A DNA stretch of 64,000 bases from Anadara kagoshimensis (Eukaryota > Mollusca > Bivalvia > Arcoida > Arcidae): the NCBI GenBank assembly GCA_021292105.1, contig CM037870.1, positions 46,084,576 through 46,148,575 on the forward strand. The letters are read 5' to 3'. Numbering within the stretch: position 1 is the stretch's first letter; every line of letters begins with the position of its first letter. Both the position numbers and the translations under genes were made by a program. The notes beneath the pieces are model-generated. The model was given only the letters and a program-made list of their open reading frames with translations. It had not been told where the DNA came from and ran no database searches. Below are positions 25,449-36,131 of the stretch, piece by piece.

Positions 25449-25765
25449 TAGATATTTTAATCGTATTTATACATTCACGTTATTTATTTAACTTCCTAGA
25501 AAAGTCTTAACTAAACACAGTTTTAAAATGAAATCATAATAATGTTGACTTGGTGTAGATTTTTATTTTTAGATCTGTTAGTATTATTCATAGAAAACAT
25601 ACCAGCTATTTTAATTGCCATTCATAAATATACACTGTGTGTTTAACTTACCAGAAAAGTTGTAACTAAACACTGTTTTAAAATAATTCATATTATAATA
25701 ATGTTGACATGGTGCTCATGATATTTTGGACCTATTGGTATTATTCAAAGAACATACTTGCACAA
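25449..25765. repeat. 155-bp tandem duplication
   Basis: The block 'tttaactt.c.agaaaagt', 'taactaaacac.gttttaaaat', 'ataataatgttgac.tggtg', 'tattggtattattca.agaa.acata' appears twice. The landmark 'taactaaacac' lies at 25508 and 25663. The copies differ by substitutions and small gaps. Confidence 0.75.
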
Positions 25766-26395
25766 ATACTCTGAAATTAATTGTGAAATAGGTAAACAGT
25801 AAAAAATATAATTCAGAGTAATGAAATATCAAACAAAATGGTGGTAGAACCAAAACAACATCAATATAACCCTTGAAAGCAGTGCTCCGTAAGTTATTTG
25901 GTAGAAGTAATGATTGATGTCATAAAGCGACAAAATAATAGGCATACCGTTCTCTAAAGTCAAAGGAGAGACTGACCATCATTTGGAGTTTGGACACAAT
26001 ATTAAGTAACCATCGTATTTATCTGAATGGAATGTAATGTGGCATAATGATGATATATCTGCGTATATTGTTTCTTCGTCATTATAGAAGGAGTAAAATC
26101 AATAACGGTCATGATAACAAACAGTATTTAAAGAGCTAAATTGTCTAAAGCTGTAGAATTAAAGATTGATGCGAACTTATGGCTTTTATTTACAAAAAGA
26201 AATACATTACAACAATATGGAACAAAATCATTAACAGTTAAGTTGTTTGTGCCGCTGAGTAGGACATGGGGGATAACCAAGGGAAACGTGTTTGAATATT
26301 CGATAATTTCTAATCAAATTAAAACTGAATATCGAGTACTGGTATGGAACCAAGTTTTCTTTGGTAGTCAAATCGATAATAATAATTGAGAAGCT
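25766..26395. other. Noncoding stretch
   Basis: An 82-codon frame (26141-26389 +) shows no recognisable domain. Nothing else was recognised. Confidence 0.45.
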
Positions 26396-26985
26396 AATGT
26401 GTAGTTTCATATTGGAATTAATATGAATTAATAATTAACACTTCATTGGAAAAAGGGTATTCCTGATGCAATTGGGGTTTGTATAAAACATAAGGAGAAA
26501 AGCAAAGAAAAATATCAAAGTGATATAACATCTGCAAAATCTTTGTTAATATATAATCAAAATACAAACACACTAATCCATGTCCGAATCACAATAAAGC
26601 AGCAAAGTAAAAACTGACGAGTTAGCTATTGGTTAATCACGTGAAGTGAAACTGGGTGCTTCGGAAGGGTAAGCATCTCCTGTTTAGCCAGCTACACCCG
26701 CCACATATGTAATAAAATTTGAGTGAAAGGAACATGGAACTATGGAACGTCAAATATATCCAGGGCAATCCTGAACACAGAAACATCAAACTTATCAACA
26801 GTACTGTGATAACGGCCAAGAAACCTACCTTATGTGAAGTTTCGTATTCGAATTAATGTGAATTAATAAATAACATCATAATCGACAAAGGGGTATTCAT
26901 GATGCTATAGAGGTCCGAAGAAAACAGTAAGAGGATAAAATATGGGAGTGATATAACATCTGCAAAAACTTTGGCAATTGATACT
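26396..26985. repeat. Direct repeats of about 150 bp flanking a family A copy
   Basis: The left block (26396-26550) and right block (26835-26985) share 'gtttc.tatt.gaattaat.tgaattaata', 'ggtattc.tgatgc', 'aaaacataag' or similar, and 'agtgatataacatctgcaaa' in order. The blocks are clearly diverged and bracket exactly the minus-strand family A copy at 26560-26834. Confidence 0.75.
26560..26834 (-). repeat. Family A repeat, core plus middle module
   Basis: Antisense copy with 'acacactaatccatgtccga', 'ggtgcttcggaagggtaagc', 'ctcctgtttagccagctaca', 'cccgccacatatgtaat', 'gaacatggaactatggaacg', 'tcaaatatatccagggcaat' and 'acttatcaacagtactgtga'. A segment around stem 2 is missing. Confidence 0.85.
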
Positions 26986-29735
26986 GAAACAGTAGTCCAG
27001 TTATTTGAAGAAGCAGATAATTGAGTACCTAAACATATTTGACAACGTAAAGACATCTCTGAAACCTATATTAGGAACAATGAAACTTCATCAAATGTTT
27101 CGTCAAAAGGAGAATGTCTTTAAGACACAATTTGAAACTGCATTAGAGAAGGTGAATGTTCTGTCCATAAAATCAAAAAATAAAATCCATCATATTGAGA
27201 TTGATATTAATATAAAAGAATATCAAATGGACAATGACAAATTCTCAGGAACTCATACCGATCAAAAAAGGAACAAAAGCACCATCTGAGTTTGGATGTA
27301 AAAACTAAAGCCACAAAAAGTATCAGAATACAAATATGAACCAAAAAAAAAAAGACAGTTATAGGCCAAACAAGGAATGAAAAGCACAATCTGGCTGTAA
27401 GAACGCTAGTGCGTTTTCATCAACGGATTCTTATAAAAGCCTATATATAATCATTTGAAAGAATTAAAAGATTGCACATTTGGATTGAGGCATAAGACAT
27501 GTGAACGAATATCAGCCAACATTCATCGTATTAAAAATGTTCCACGAATTATATGTCTAAAACGTAACAATCTGGAGGTTGATTAGCAAGGCTTAGACAT
27601 TTATCCAGATGATGATGCACCCGATGAAGATTTTTATCTTTTTTTACTTGTCAATCAGGTGCAGATTTACTGTTTACCATCACGTGGTAGTATATATTAT
27701 TACTAAACATGTTTTAAGTTTACTATTTGTTTCGAATAAAACTTCTGAAATGGAAATACGTATCCTTTGTGAGCCAACACTTAATAAAGATGTATACATG
27801 TATTTTAATAATTGATTCCTTATGAAGAGTTAACCACATGACAAAAAAGAAAACAAATTGTATACTCACAGTTTTTAAAATTTGGACAAACACAAGAACA
27901 AGAAGACAGCGATGACAGATATATGTATATATTAAATTCCCAATCACTTTGTGCCTCTGCTGGCTATAAGCCCTACACAAGCTCACAAATAACACAAATT
28001 TGTCTGGTTAAATTGAATTGTAATACTAGTAACATAGAGATGTCCAACAAAGATAACCAAAAGGTTCTTAGTAAAGATGTGAGTCCATGGAACAAAGAGA
28101 ATTAAACAAAATGGTAAGGTCATGAATGTAGTATAGCGTGAAAGTGAAACTATAAAGAAAACAGAAAGAAAGCAGAAAAATTAGACAGATGTGACTGACC
28201 TTAAAATGAGACGTTGTATGCTATGAAAGGAATGCTTATATTGGATTTGTTGGCAATGGACATATCTGCGTCAAGTGTATACATAAAAATGGCAGAAATG
28301 GTTTCTTTTGCGCAAAAATGTATGGCAAATTGTATATATATACCCTTGATAAGATATGACCTATATATTGCCAGAACCACAAAATCTGATCGGATTAAAT
28401 TTTCCTTTTAGAACTAAATTTATATACGCTGTTTGTTTGTTATGTCTAATGGTGTTTAGGTAAAGTTAGAATATATTATTCCTTTGGCAAGTCTAATGAA
28501 CGTCTATATCCACTTTTTCCACTTGTCAGAATCCACCTCTGATGGTAAAGGCGTGTCGAAAAGATGTATAGTTAGTCGATCCGGTGTGTCTGTTAATATT
28601 GTTGTTGAACTGTTGCGTTGAGGACATAAAGGTCAGTTTGATATTTTCTTTTTTAGAGCAAAATGTCAGTACGTGAGTGGTAACATCGGGATATTCCTTC
28701 CCAGAAAAAACACATTTGTCTGTAGTTGGTGGAACAGTTGATATTGATCATTTGGTAAACTCCAAAATTGAGTCTTTATAAGAAATGAAATTTAACCTAT
28801 CAATGAGTGTTCCATATGTACAAGAATTAAAAACAAAAGTGGTCTTCTGGAGTATTAAAAACTAAAACAAATATTTATTCAGTATTTGAGTTTTATGAAA
28901 TTGAAAACTTAGACAAAACTTTAAACATCGTAGAAAGAGAGGTAACTCTTAAAATTAGCCTATTTTACTGTAATCGAGTACTCAGCAATATCCACTTATA
29001 TGTTCTGATAGTACCCGTGACTGTGACTAAGAAAACGATATAACAAAAACACGACCTTGATGTTTGACCTTGATACACTTTTGAAATCAGATTTAGGAAA
29101 ATACTTTGTATAAAAATCTAAAAAAAACACCATAGCATTATTTTGATATAGCTATATCAATATAATTGTAAATAGTGTGACGTTAAACGAATTATGTTTA
29201 CGGACTTATTTAAGACCAAAGAGCGTAAAAATGGGATTTGCCTCCAGTTTTTTGTCTAAAATTTTATTATCTCGGCGCAAACGAAGCATGAACGGGGCAT
29301 AGGATTTGTCCTGTACATACATATGTTACGCTGTCAGCAGTCAAAAACTTTTTTCCCAACAGAATTTAATAAAACGTGACAAAAGAGTTTATCATGGTAA
29401 TATTTCGGACAAGTTTTGTTTTGTAACTGACGAACTCGATTTGACAGGGGTTTTGCCCTTTGTTTATATGAGTGACATACCGAAATATATGTCGGTGCTC
29501 TAGCAACTTAATTTTCATCAGTCTCGTGATAAAATCTTGGGTAAGTTCGTGTTTCATAACTGGCGAACGCAATTTGACATGGTTATTGCCCGTTATTACA
29601 CATACGTCATTGCGAGGGGATTAGTATCACATTTGGTGCCTTGTTTTATTTTATTAGACTTTACATTCAAAGGGGTATAACTCCTGTGAAAAAATATCAA
29701 TGCATGACCAAAGTTAGATTTTTTGCGAAAATTTC
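26986..29735. other. Unassigned stretch, possible decayed coding DNA
   Basis: Several frames of 60-94 codons occur, the longest at 27005-27289 (+), rich in Lys, Glu and Asn with a possible helical stretch (around QMFRQKENVFKTQFETALEK). I recognise no family. At 29390-29600 two loosely similar blocks ('aa.tt.gtttt.taactg.cgaac.c.atttgacaggg.ttttgccc') suggest an old duplication or interspersed repeat. Confidence 0.3.
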
Positions 29736-29880
29736 GCTGATTTATATTGTTAAGTGTCTAATCTGAGATGTTTGGTGAAACCGGAGTACCCGTGGAAAAC
29801 CATCTTCATCGGAAAATGAGCTGAATGGCGGTAACAGGCACTTAATACTAAATCATTATAAAACAATAAAACACAAGGTC
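29736..29880 (-). repeat. Possible SINE-body remnant
   Basis: The string 'gtgaaaccggagtacccgtg' followed by 'gaaaacc' is the reverse of the 'ggtactccggttt.ctcc' body seen in the plus-strand SINEs near 59.05 and 60.49 kb. No tRNA-like head is visible. Confidence 0.3.
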
Positions 29881-30049
29881 AGTACTAGAGTCTATTATAG
29901 ACAAGGCTAGTCCTTTAGAAAAGAATGTCCTCTTTGGATGCCCGTGAAGTCTGTGTTAAAGTAAAAGAAAACTATTTGCGTTCGGAAACATGTACTTGAC
30001 AATAGGAACCAAGCGCTCAAAACGAAAGAAATGTAGGCGTGCCAAAACC

Positions 30050-30340
30050 GACAGATGGCCAATTAGCTCATTCGGTAGAGTGATCGCTTGTATTGGGATG
30101 GTCCCGGTTTTACCGTTGCATTTTCCCCTTTCCTGTTACATTTTTGGGCTCGCCCGAACCTTTGAAGTGGCCGGTACACAGGATGGAACACGGTGGTTTC
30201 GATTCAATGGTGTTGAATCAAAATAGGAAGGGATGAATGTGGCGGGCCTTACTCGACAGGGTGCTGATTAATTAGCTCAATCGGTAGATTTTCTTAGACT
30301 CGAGCCCCAGTTTGGACGTTTTCTCTCTTTTTGTTACAGA
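30050..30340 (+). repeat. Dimeric tRNA-derived SINE-like repeat
   Basis: Two tRNA-like heads lie in tandem. The first at about 30056 has the A-box-like 'tagctcattcggtagagtg' and a weak B box 'ggtcccggttt'. The second at about 30271 has 'tagctcaatcggtag' and 'tcgagccccag'. Each is followed by a pyrimidine-rich stretch ending 'tgttaca' (about 30134 and 30334). This points to two SINE copies or a dimeric SINE about 215 bp apart. Neither head folds into a credible tRNA. The 78-codon frame at 29990-30226 crosses it and is not a gene. Confidence 0.6.
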
Positions 30341-31235
30341 AAAGACCAGATCGACATACTTTATTTTGATCTCTGGACTTTAGATATTAGTCTTCTTTAA
30401 GTTTGCTTGTCATTGTTATCTCTCTTTTACCGACGATAATGATTTTGATGTTACTTTCACTTAAGTTGGGCAATCATAATAAAACTTGATTCAATAACAA
30501 CATAGTTGTAGTTAACCGTACACTCAGTATTTCATAAAACGATATTACTTTCTATAGCTTACATTGAAATTTACTGTTTAAAATTAGAAACCATTTACAT
30601 TTTTCTTTTGTGATGTTCAAACCGAAAGCAACCTTTAATTCTAAAGAAAGAACATTATAATTTGCAGGAAATGCTACCAATTTTACTTTGCCTCAATTGC
30701 CATAATCATAATCGGAAACCTTGTAAGAAAGTCTATTTGGGGTCATGAATAAAACACAAACAAATAAAGATGTAGTAATGCGACGACTAAAGGCGTTGTT
30801 ACAAATAAAAGAAAGGTAGACCATCTGACAGGTGTTAAAATACACGAACTGAAAGTAGTTTTGACTCGAAAAGAAGGCAAAAAGACGATAATAACGGATA
30901 GGTTTCACTCTAAGCAATCCCCAAAAACCATCAATGGAGATAAATATATTTGAGGGTGATGTTGAGAAAACAATCGAAAGATTGAAGTCTTTTTGCTCGC
31001 AAGGAGTCTATGACTGCTGCTATTAGAGAGTTTTTGTTAAAAACGATCAAAACGTAACGGTCACTGCCAACGTAAGAAAGGTAGCGCTTATTTCAGTTAG
31101 TTAAAATTACGTACATGGGAGGGAGGTGTCTGAATTTTGCCGCATAGTGAATGTGGCCGTTGGGATACGTTGTATTCACTAGTTTAAAGAACTTTAATTC
31201 CCAGTTTATTCTGAATTTAATGGTAAAATTTTATA
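30341..31235. other. Noncoding stretch
   Basis: A 74-codon minus-strand frame (30693-30917) has no recognisable domain. Nothing else was recognised. Confidence 0.45.
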
Positions 31236-31392
31236 ATGATATTTCATTATAATTGTTTTTCCAGGTTAGATATTCCATAATTATTGTTTTCTAGGCTATG
31301 ATATTTCAGTATAATTGTTTTTCCAGGTTAGATATTCCATTATTATTGTTTTCTAGGCTATGATATTGCAGTATGATTGTTTTTTTCAGGTT
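31236..31392. repeat. 62-bp minisatellite, 2.5 copies, with 31-bp half-units
   Basis: Units start at 31236, 31298 and 31360 with 'atgatatt.ca.tat.attg'. Within each unit the two halves resemble each other ('gatatttc...attgtttttcc.agg' and 'gatattcc...attgttttct.agg'). Each half ends in a T-rich tract plus AG, the pattern of a 3' splice site; this is probably coincidental. Confidence 0.85.
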
Positions 31393-31954
31393 CATCCATT
31401 CCTACACCATCCAAGAGCTGACCACATTAACGTCATAAGTGCTTGAATCTTACTAAGCGTAAAACCATTACTGATTACTCCAACCTGACCTCTACACACT
31501 CTAGTTAGCTTAGTGTACGCTGGCAATAAAATATCTTTTATCGAAATAAATATTGAATATTAAATCAAAACTGTATGAAAATTTAGTTAAGAATAAAATC
31601 ATGTAAAACGAGAGAAAGGCCGCCTTTAACAATTTTATCACAGATAAAACATTGACTTATTAGGTAAAAACGCCAGTAGAGAACAAAAGATAAAGGCGTC
31701 ATCGAACTTGTTAACAATGTAAAGGAATGTTAAAATAACAACGATAACATGACAAACGTGTAACAGTGGCTACGGCTTGACAAACTACAACGATTGATAT
31801 ACGGAAAGAAAAAATAATAGAAAAATTAAAACGATTTTATCAATAAAATCTACATGTCGTTCGAAAAAAAGATGTAGAAAAAACTTTTCAAACGTTCATT
31901 ATACATATGTAAATGGTTTTGGGGCAAATATCAGAACCAATGTGTGTTTTTTTC
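31393..31954. other. Noncoding stretch
   Basis: AT-rich, nothing recognised. Confidence 0.45.
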
Positions 31955-32280
31955 AAATAAAAATATTAAGGTCAATGTTCAAATCACAATCCCAAAAGCA
32001 ATGAAAACTTTGAAAATTGACAAATTTAGTTAAACACGTGAACGTCCAACGAGGAAGTGAGACCGGGTGTTCCTGAAGAGAAAGTTCTTCTTGTTTACCT
32101 AGCTTTACCAGAATGGAAGGAATATGGAACGTCAATTGTATCTGGGATAATATCAAATACAGAGACAATATTATCTTTATGAGGGTCACATAGATGTTTG
32201 GGGACCTTGATAAGGCTAGACTTGCAATATTACCCAGTCAAAAATTTATTTGACCATGTAAGCAGCTTGCTTAAATAAAA
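31955..32280 (-). repeat. Family A copy, array unit 1 (minus arm)
   Basis: Runs from 'aatattaaggtcaatgttca' through 'aatcacaatcccaaaagcaa', 'taaacacgtgaacgtcc', 'gaccgggtgttcctgaag' and 'ggaccttgataaggctag' to 'gcaatatt'. It is the only array copy with the full antisense 3' end. Confidence 0.8.
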
Positions 32281-32289
32281 TGAGTAATT

Positions 32290-32462
32290 ATTAAAGAAGA
32301 CATTCAAGTATAAACCGATTTTACCACTCCCGGAGCAACCGGCCTCACTTTCCATAGGACACTCACGTGTTTAAAAATGATTTGCCAGTTTTAAAATTCT
32401 TCTTTTTAATGGAATTTTGATTTGGATATGGACTGATATGTTTTGATGTTTGATGATGAATT
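32290..32462 (+). repeat. Family A core, array unit 1 (plus arm)
   Basis: Contains 'tcccggagcaaccggcctca', 'ctcacgtgttta', 'tttgccagttttaaa' and 'ttttgatttggatatggac'. It is paired head-to-head with the preceding minus copy. Confidence 0.75.
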
Positions 32463-32789
32463 ATAATATATAGTTATTTTTTATTTGTTCATTGTCTTTA
32501 TAAACAAAAAAGTAACATTTTCTTGAGTAGCTCATAATAAATAGGTTAACTCATGTGAACCAATAAATCAAACGTTACTTTCTTGATACACAATCATTAT
32601 CATGTAATAAATAAGTGTTTTACATGTACATGTGAAGGAAAGGCAGTACATGTCACAGTAACACGTCATTTGAAATAACCTAACGTTTCTTGACATTTGA
32701 AGAGTTGACTTAGGGAAATAATAGTAAGAACGTTATTTTATTGTTCTGTAAGTTTTCTTGATATTAATACCTCCCATCTTTACTATTGC

Positions 32790-33055
32790 CATTGATGACA
32801 AAATAAGGGAAGTGAAACCGGGTGCTCCTGAAGGTTAAACACATACTCTATATGTTGGTACACCCGCCTTATTTACAATCAAAATTGAAAATGAGAGGAA
32901 TATATGATTACAATGTATGGGGCGTCATATGTACCAAGGATAATTTTGGTTACAAAGCCATCATACCTTTCAACAATTAGGATGACAGCGAAAAAAATAC
33001 CTTTTTCAGGGCCTAGATAAACCTAGGGTTGCAATATCCTTGAATCAATAATATT
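32790..33055 (-). repeat. Family A copy, array unit 2 (minus arm)
   Basis: Contains 'gaagtgaaaccgggtgctcc', 'tacacccgccttatttacaa', 'tcaaaattgaaaatgagagg' and 'gggcctagataaacctaggg'. The antisense 3' end is missing, replaced by spacer at stem 2. Confidence 0.8.
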
Positions 33056-33104
33056 ATGTATTTGTAAGCAGCATGTTAAAAATTATTGATTATTGTTAAA
33101 GACA

Positions 33105-33265
33105 CCTGAAATCAAATATTATGCAATTAGTATTTAAGAAAAAACAGGAGGTGATAATCCTTCCGGATTACTCTGCCTCAGATTTCTGGTCGAAGTTCAC
33201 GTGTTTAACTTTGGCCATTTTAAAACTTGTTCTGGGATTATGAATTGAACATGGGTTACTATGCT
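33105..33265 (+). repeat. Family A core, array unit 2 (plus arm)
   Basis: Contains 'aacaggaggtgataatcctt', 'ccggattactctgcctcag', 'gaagttcacgtgtttaac' and 'gggattatgaattgaacatgg'-like sequence. The 'gataat' insertion in the 'gtgctta' box is shared with unit 3, showing the two units descend from one another. Confidence 0.75.
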
Positions 33266-33624
33266 ATAAGGATAGATCAAAGTATTCGTGAAATACCTTT
33301 ACGAAACAAATTTGAAATCTTTTCTAGAGTAATCCAAAATAAATAGGTTAACCCATATGAACCAATAAATCAAACGGATTTTCTTCACACAAAATCATTG
33401 TCATGTAATGGATAAGTGTGCTCCATGTTAATGAATGGTAGTACTTGAAAAAAGCCATTACATATCACCGTAATATGTCATTTAAAATAACCGATCGTAT
33501 ATTGCCATTTGAAAAGTATAAACCGAGTTGACATAGGGGGGATAATAGTAAGAACGTTTTTTATTATACTATACGTTTCTTTGCTATTGTCACCTCCCAT
33601 GTGCAACCTGACTATTGCAATTGA

Positions 33625-34175
33625 TGCCAAAAAAACAGCGAGACCATATGCTCCTGAAGGGTAAACATATTTAGTTTAGCTAGTTACACCCGCCTTATGT
33701 ACAATCAAAATTAAAAATGAGAGGAATATATGACTACAATGTATGAGACGTCATATGTATCAAGGAAAAGTTTGGTTTTGGAGGCATCATTAAAGTCTGT
33801 CCCGAGCCATTAGGCCCATCAGGCCGGAGCTTATCCCGGTTTCTGTGGCGTTAAGCGACTGAGAGTACAAGACTCTCCCCTGAATGGGACGCTGGTCCAT
33901 CGCAGGGTTAACCCCCAGCATTTTGCTGGTACTCATTTATTTTTCAGCTGAGTGAACTGGAACAACGTGAAAATTAAGTGTCTTGCTCAAGGACACAACA
34001 CATCGCCCGGTCCAGGGATTAAACCCACGACCTTCGAATCATGAGTCCAACGCCTTAACCACTAGGCCACGCGCTTCCACTTGGAGGCATCAAACCTTTC
34101 AACAATTATGATGACTACCAAAAAACCTTTTTCAGGACCTAGATAAGCCTAGACAAGCAATATCTTTGTATCAAC
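33625..34175 (-). repeat. Family A copy, array unit 3 (minus arm, split by a SINE)
   Basis: The left part 33625-33789 and right part 34081-34175 together match the unit 2 minus arm. They are separated by the SINE at 33790-34080. Shared with unit 2: 'atgagaggaatatatga.tac', 'aatgtatg', 'gcgtcatatgta' and 'cctttttcagg.cctagata'. Confidence 0.8.
33778..34092 (-). mobile_element. tRNA-derived SINE with 12-bp target-site duplication
   Basis: The body is 33790-34080. 'ttggaggcatca' is repeated exactly at 33778-33789 and 34081-34092. Read on the minus strand, the head at 34080 has an A box 'tggcctagtggtta' and a B box 'gggtttaatccc' after a CAT that sits where an initiator-Met anticodon would. The body contains 'cttgagcaagacacttaa' and 'cgtcccattcagggg'-type strings found in widely distributed SINE bodies. 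The tail ends 'gggacagacttta' with no long A run. It interrupts array unit 3, so it is younger than the array. A perfect duplication suggests a fairly recent insertion. Confidence 0.92.
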
Positions 34176-34204
34176 ACTGTATTTGTAAGCAGCTTTAAAA
34201 AATA

Positions 34205-34350
34205 AGTGATTATTAATATTAACACGTAAAAACAGGAGGTGATAATTCTTCCGGAATACGCTGTCTCATGTTTTTGATGGAAGTTCACGTGTTAAATTTT
34301 TGCCATCTTAAAACTTTGCCTTGAATTGAACACGGATTACTATGCTATTA
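34205..34350 (+). repeat. Family A core, array unit 3 (plus arm)
   Basis: Contains 'aaaaacaggaggtgataatt', 'cttccggaatacgctgtctc', 'ggaagttcacgtgttaaatt' and 'aacacggattactatgctat'. It is followed by the third spacer up to about 34600. Confidence 0.75.
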
Positions 34351-34663
34351 TGATAAATTATAATATTCGTGAAATACTTTTATGAAACAAATTTGTAATC
34401 TTTTCTTAAGTAATCCACAGAAAAAAGGTTGACCCATGTGAACCAATAAATCAAACAGATTTGCTTGACATGAGATCATTGTCATGTAATAGATGTAAGT
34501 GTGTTCCATGTTAATGAATGGTGGTACTTGAAAAAGGCATTACATATCACAGTTACATGCCATTTGAAATAACCGAACGTTTCTTGACATTTCAAAAGAG
34601 AAGATAATGAACTCTACACTCTGTCTATATTGAACTGCATTATAAAGCAATGACCGACTAACC

Positions 34664-34676
34664 AAGAACAAAAATG
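34664..34676. repeat. LINE target-site duplication, left copy
   Basis: The string 'aagaacaaaaatg' recurs exactly at 39306-39318, directly after the poly(A) tail. This sets the 5' boundary of the LINE at 34677. The leading A's of the right copy overlap the tail, so at least 11 bases are informative. Confidence 0.8.
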
Positions 34677-35007
34677 AAGTAGAAAATTCCCATGCTATTT
34701 TTAGCTTTTTTTTCTTAATTATTAAATTCTATCTAACTTTGCCTTGCCACATCATTCAGTGGCATCTGCTTGCTTTGATAATATACAAAATCACATGAAA
34801 GTACAAATGAATTTATTACTTTTTTATACATTACAATCACCTTTACACAAACACATATCATACACTTTGTCAACCCCATTGACTTTCCTCATGAATTTTG
34901 TAACTAGTAAAAAATGTTTAATATCTTAAGAAGTGAAGTTTGTATTACTTCACCAGAATGCCTTGTTTGTGTTATAGAAAAATAAAAGTTATTGATAAAA
35001 TCCAATC
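34677..35007 (+). other. LINE 5' leader
   Basis: AT-rich leader with a long T run and one 61-codon frame (34744-34929) lacking any ORF1 feature such as a coiled coil, RRM or zinc knuckle. It shows no promoter element I can defend. Confidence 0.5.
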
Positions 35008-35610
35008 ATGGAAGCACATAATAGTATCACAATACTTACCTCCAACTGTAGAGGTCTAAAGGATTATGAAAAACGTAGGGATGTGTTGAACTTCCTAAGG
35101 TCAAAATCATATAACATATACTGTTTACAAGAAACTCATTTGGTAGACAATTTACATTGGGTAATAAGATCAGAATGGGGTGGAGAAATTATTTTAAATT
35201 CAGTTACATCAAACTCAAGAGGGGTAGGCATTTTGTTTAATAATAATTTTGAGTATAATATACACCAAATTAAAAAAGATAATAATGGGAATTATATAGC
35301 AGTTGACCTGACTATTGAAAAGATGAGAGTAACATTGATAAATATATATGCTCCAAATGAGGATAACCCACAATTTTTTTCAAATATAGCAAAAATTCTC
35401 CAAGATTTTGAAAATGAATATTGCATCATAAATGGTGATTTTAATTTAGTTCAGAATCAAGAACTGGATACCTTTGGTTACCTCCATTACAATAATCCAA
35501 AAGCAAGAGATGTTGTAATAAATATGAAAGATGAATTTAATCTCATAGACCCTTTTAGAGAACTATATCCAGAGATAGAAAATATACTTGGCGAAAAAAA
35601 CACCCATTAA
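35008..35610 (+). pseudogene. LINE ORF2, endonuclease part
   Basis: The frame starts at ATG 35008 and codes the N-terminal four fifths of an exonuclease-endonuclease-phosphatase fold. Visible are SNCRGL with Asn13, QETH with the metal-binding Glu42, the INIYAPN motif at 111-117 and the GDFN motif with Asp144 and Asn146. The family function is nicking the target DNA to prime reverse transcription. True homology ends near codon 190. From about 35574 the correct frame shifts by one, where a run of four A's (35579-35582) looks one base short. After the shift the conserved YTWRKKHPLKQSRLDFFLVS follows in the next frame. Confidence 0.88.
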
Positions 35611-36131
35611 AACAAAGTAGACTTGATTTTTTCCTTGTGTCAGAAAATTTTTTGTCCAAGGTTGTAGATGTCAAAATCAATCCTAGTTATAGGTCTGACC
35701 ATTCTTCTGTTTGTTTATCATTAAAACTAAATGAATTTGTTAAAGGTAGAGGCCTCTGGAAGTTCAACAATTCCCTACTAACAGATAAAAACTATATTGA
35801 TATAGTGAAAAAGTGTATTAAAGATGTAAAAATACAATATGTAGTGCCTGTTTATAACATAGAAAAAATTAATGAAATAAGCAATGATGATATTCAATTT
35901 ACCATTACAGATCAACAATTTTTAGAAACTGCTTTGCTTGAAATTAGGGGAAAAACCATATCATACTCCTCTTACCGTAAAAAAATGTCCATTCAAAAAG
36001 AGAAACAGATAATTGATGAAATTACTAGACTAGAAAGTAACTGTTTTTCTAACATTAATGAAATTAATAATAAAAAGAAAGATTTAGAGGAATTAAGAAG
36101 AAAAAATGAAAGGGTCTCTGTTAAGGTCTAA
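35583..36131 (+). pseudogene. LINE ORF2, endonuclease end and linker
   Basis: The second frame begins with YTWRKKHPLKQSRLDFFLVS, the usual segment leading to the last endonuclease motif. The catalytic SDH triad is intact at 35694-35702 (YRSDHSSV). Then comes GRGLWKFNNSLL, the typical linker start in L1-type ORF2, and a charged, probably helical linker of about 120 residues. The frame leaves the conserved path near 36095-36105, where an A run of six appears one base too long; after it MKGSLLRSKARW continues in the third frame. The apparent start GTG at 35637 is not a real start. Confidence 0.87.

Larger units (their letters stand above)
31955..34600. repeat. Tandem array of inverted family A pairs, about three units
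   Basis: Each unit holds a minus-strand family A copy (core and middle module), a short centre, a plus-strand core, and a shared spacer ('agtaatcca.a.aaata.ggttaac', 'gaaccaataaatcaaac', 'atca.tgtcatgtaat', 'gaaataaccga.cgt'). The minus core landmark 'gaccgggtg'-like lies near 32061, 32816 and 33642, giving a period of about 755-830 bp. Units 2 and 3 share a junction inside stem 2 of the minus core that unit 1 lacks, so unit 1 is the outer edge. The third unit carries a SINE. Confidence 0.8.

Noticed and set aside
27005-27289. 94-codon Lys/Glu-rich protein with a possible coiled coil
   Set aside because: No family recognised, an antisense frame overlaps its end, and no splice context could be defended; kept only as possible decayed coding DNA.
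31236-31392. Series of 3' splice acceptors
   Set aside because: The T-rich tract plus AG recurs because of the 62-bp minisatellite; no downstream exon-like open frame is seen.
34021-34080. Initiator tRNA-Met gene on the minus strand
   Set aside because: A CAT sits at the anticodon position, but the sequence is the head of a SINE with a 12-bp target duplication and a non-tRNA body.
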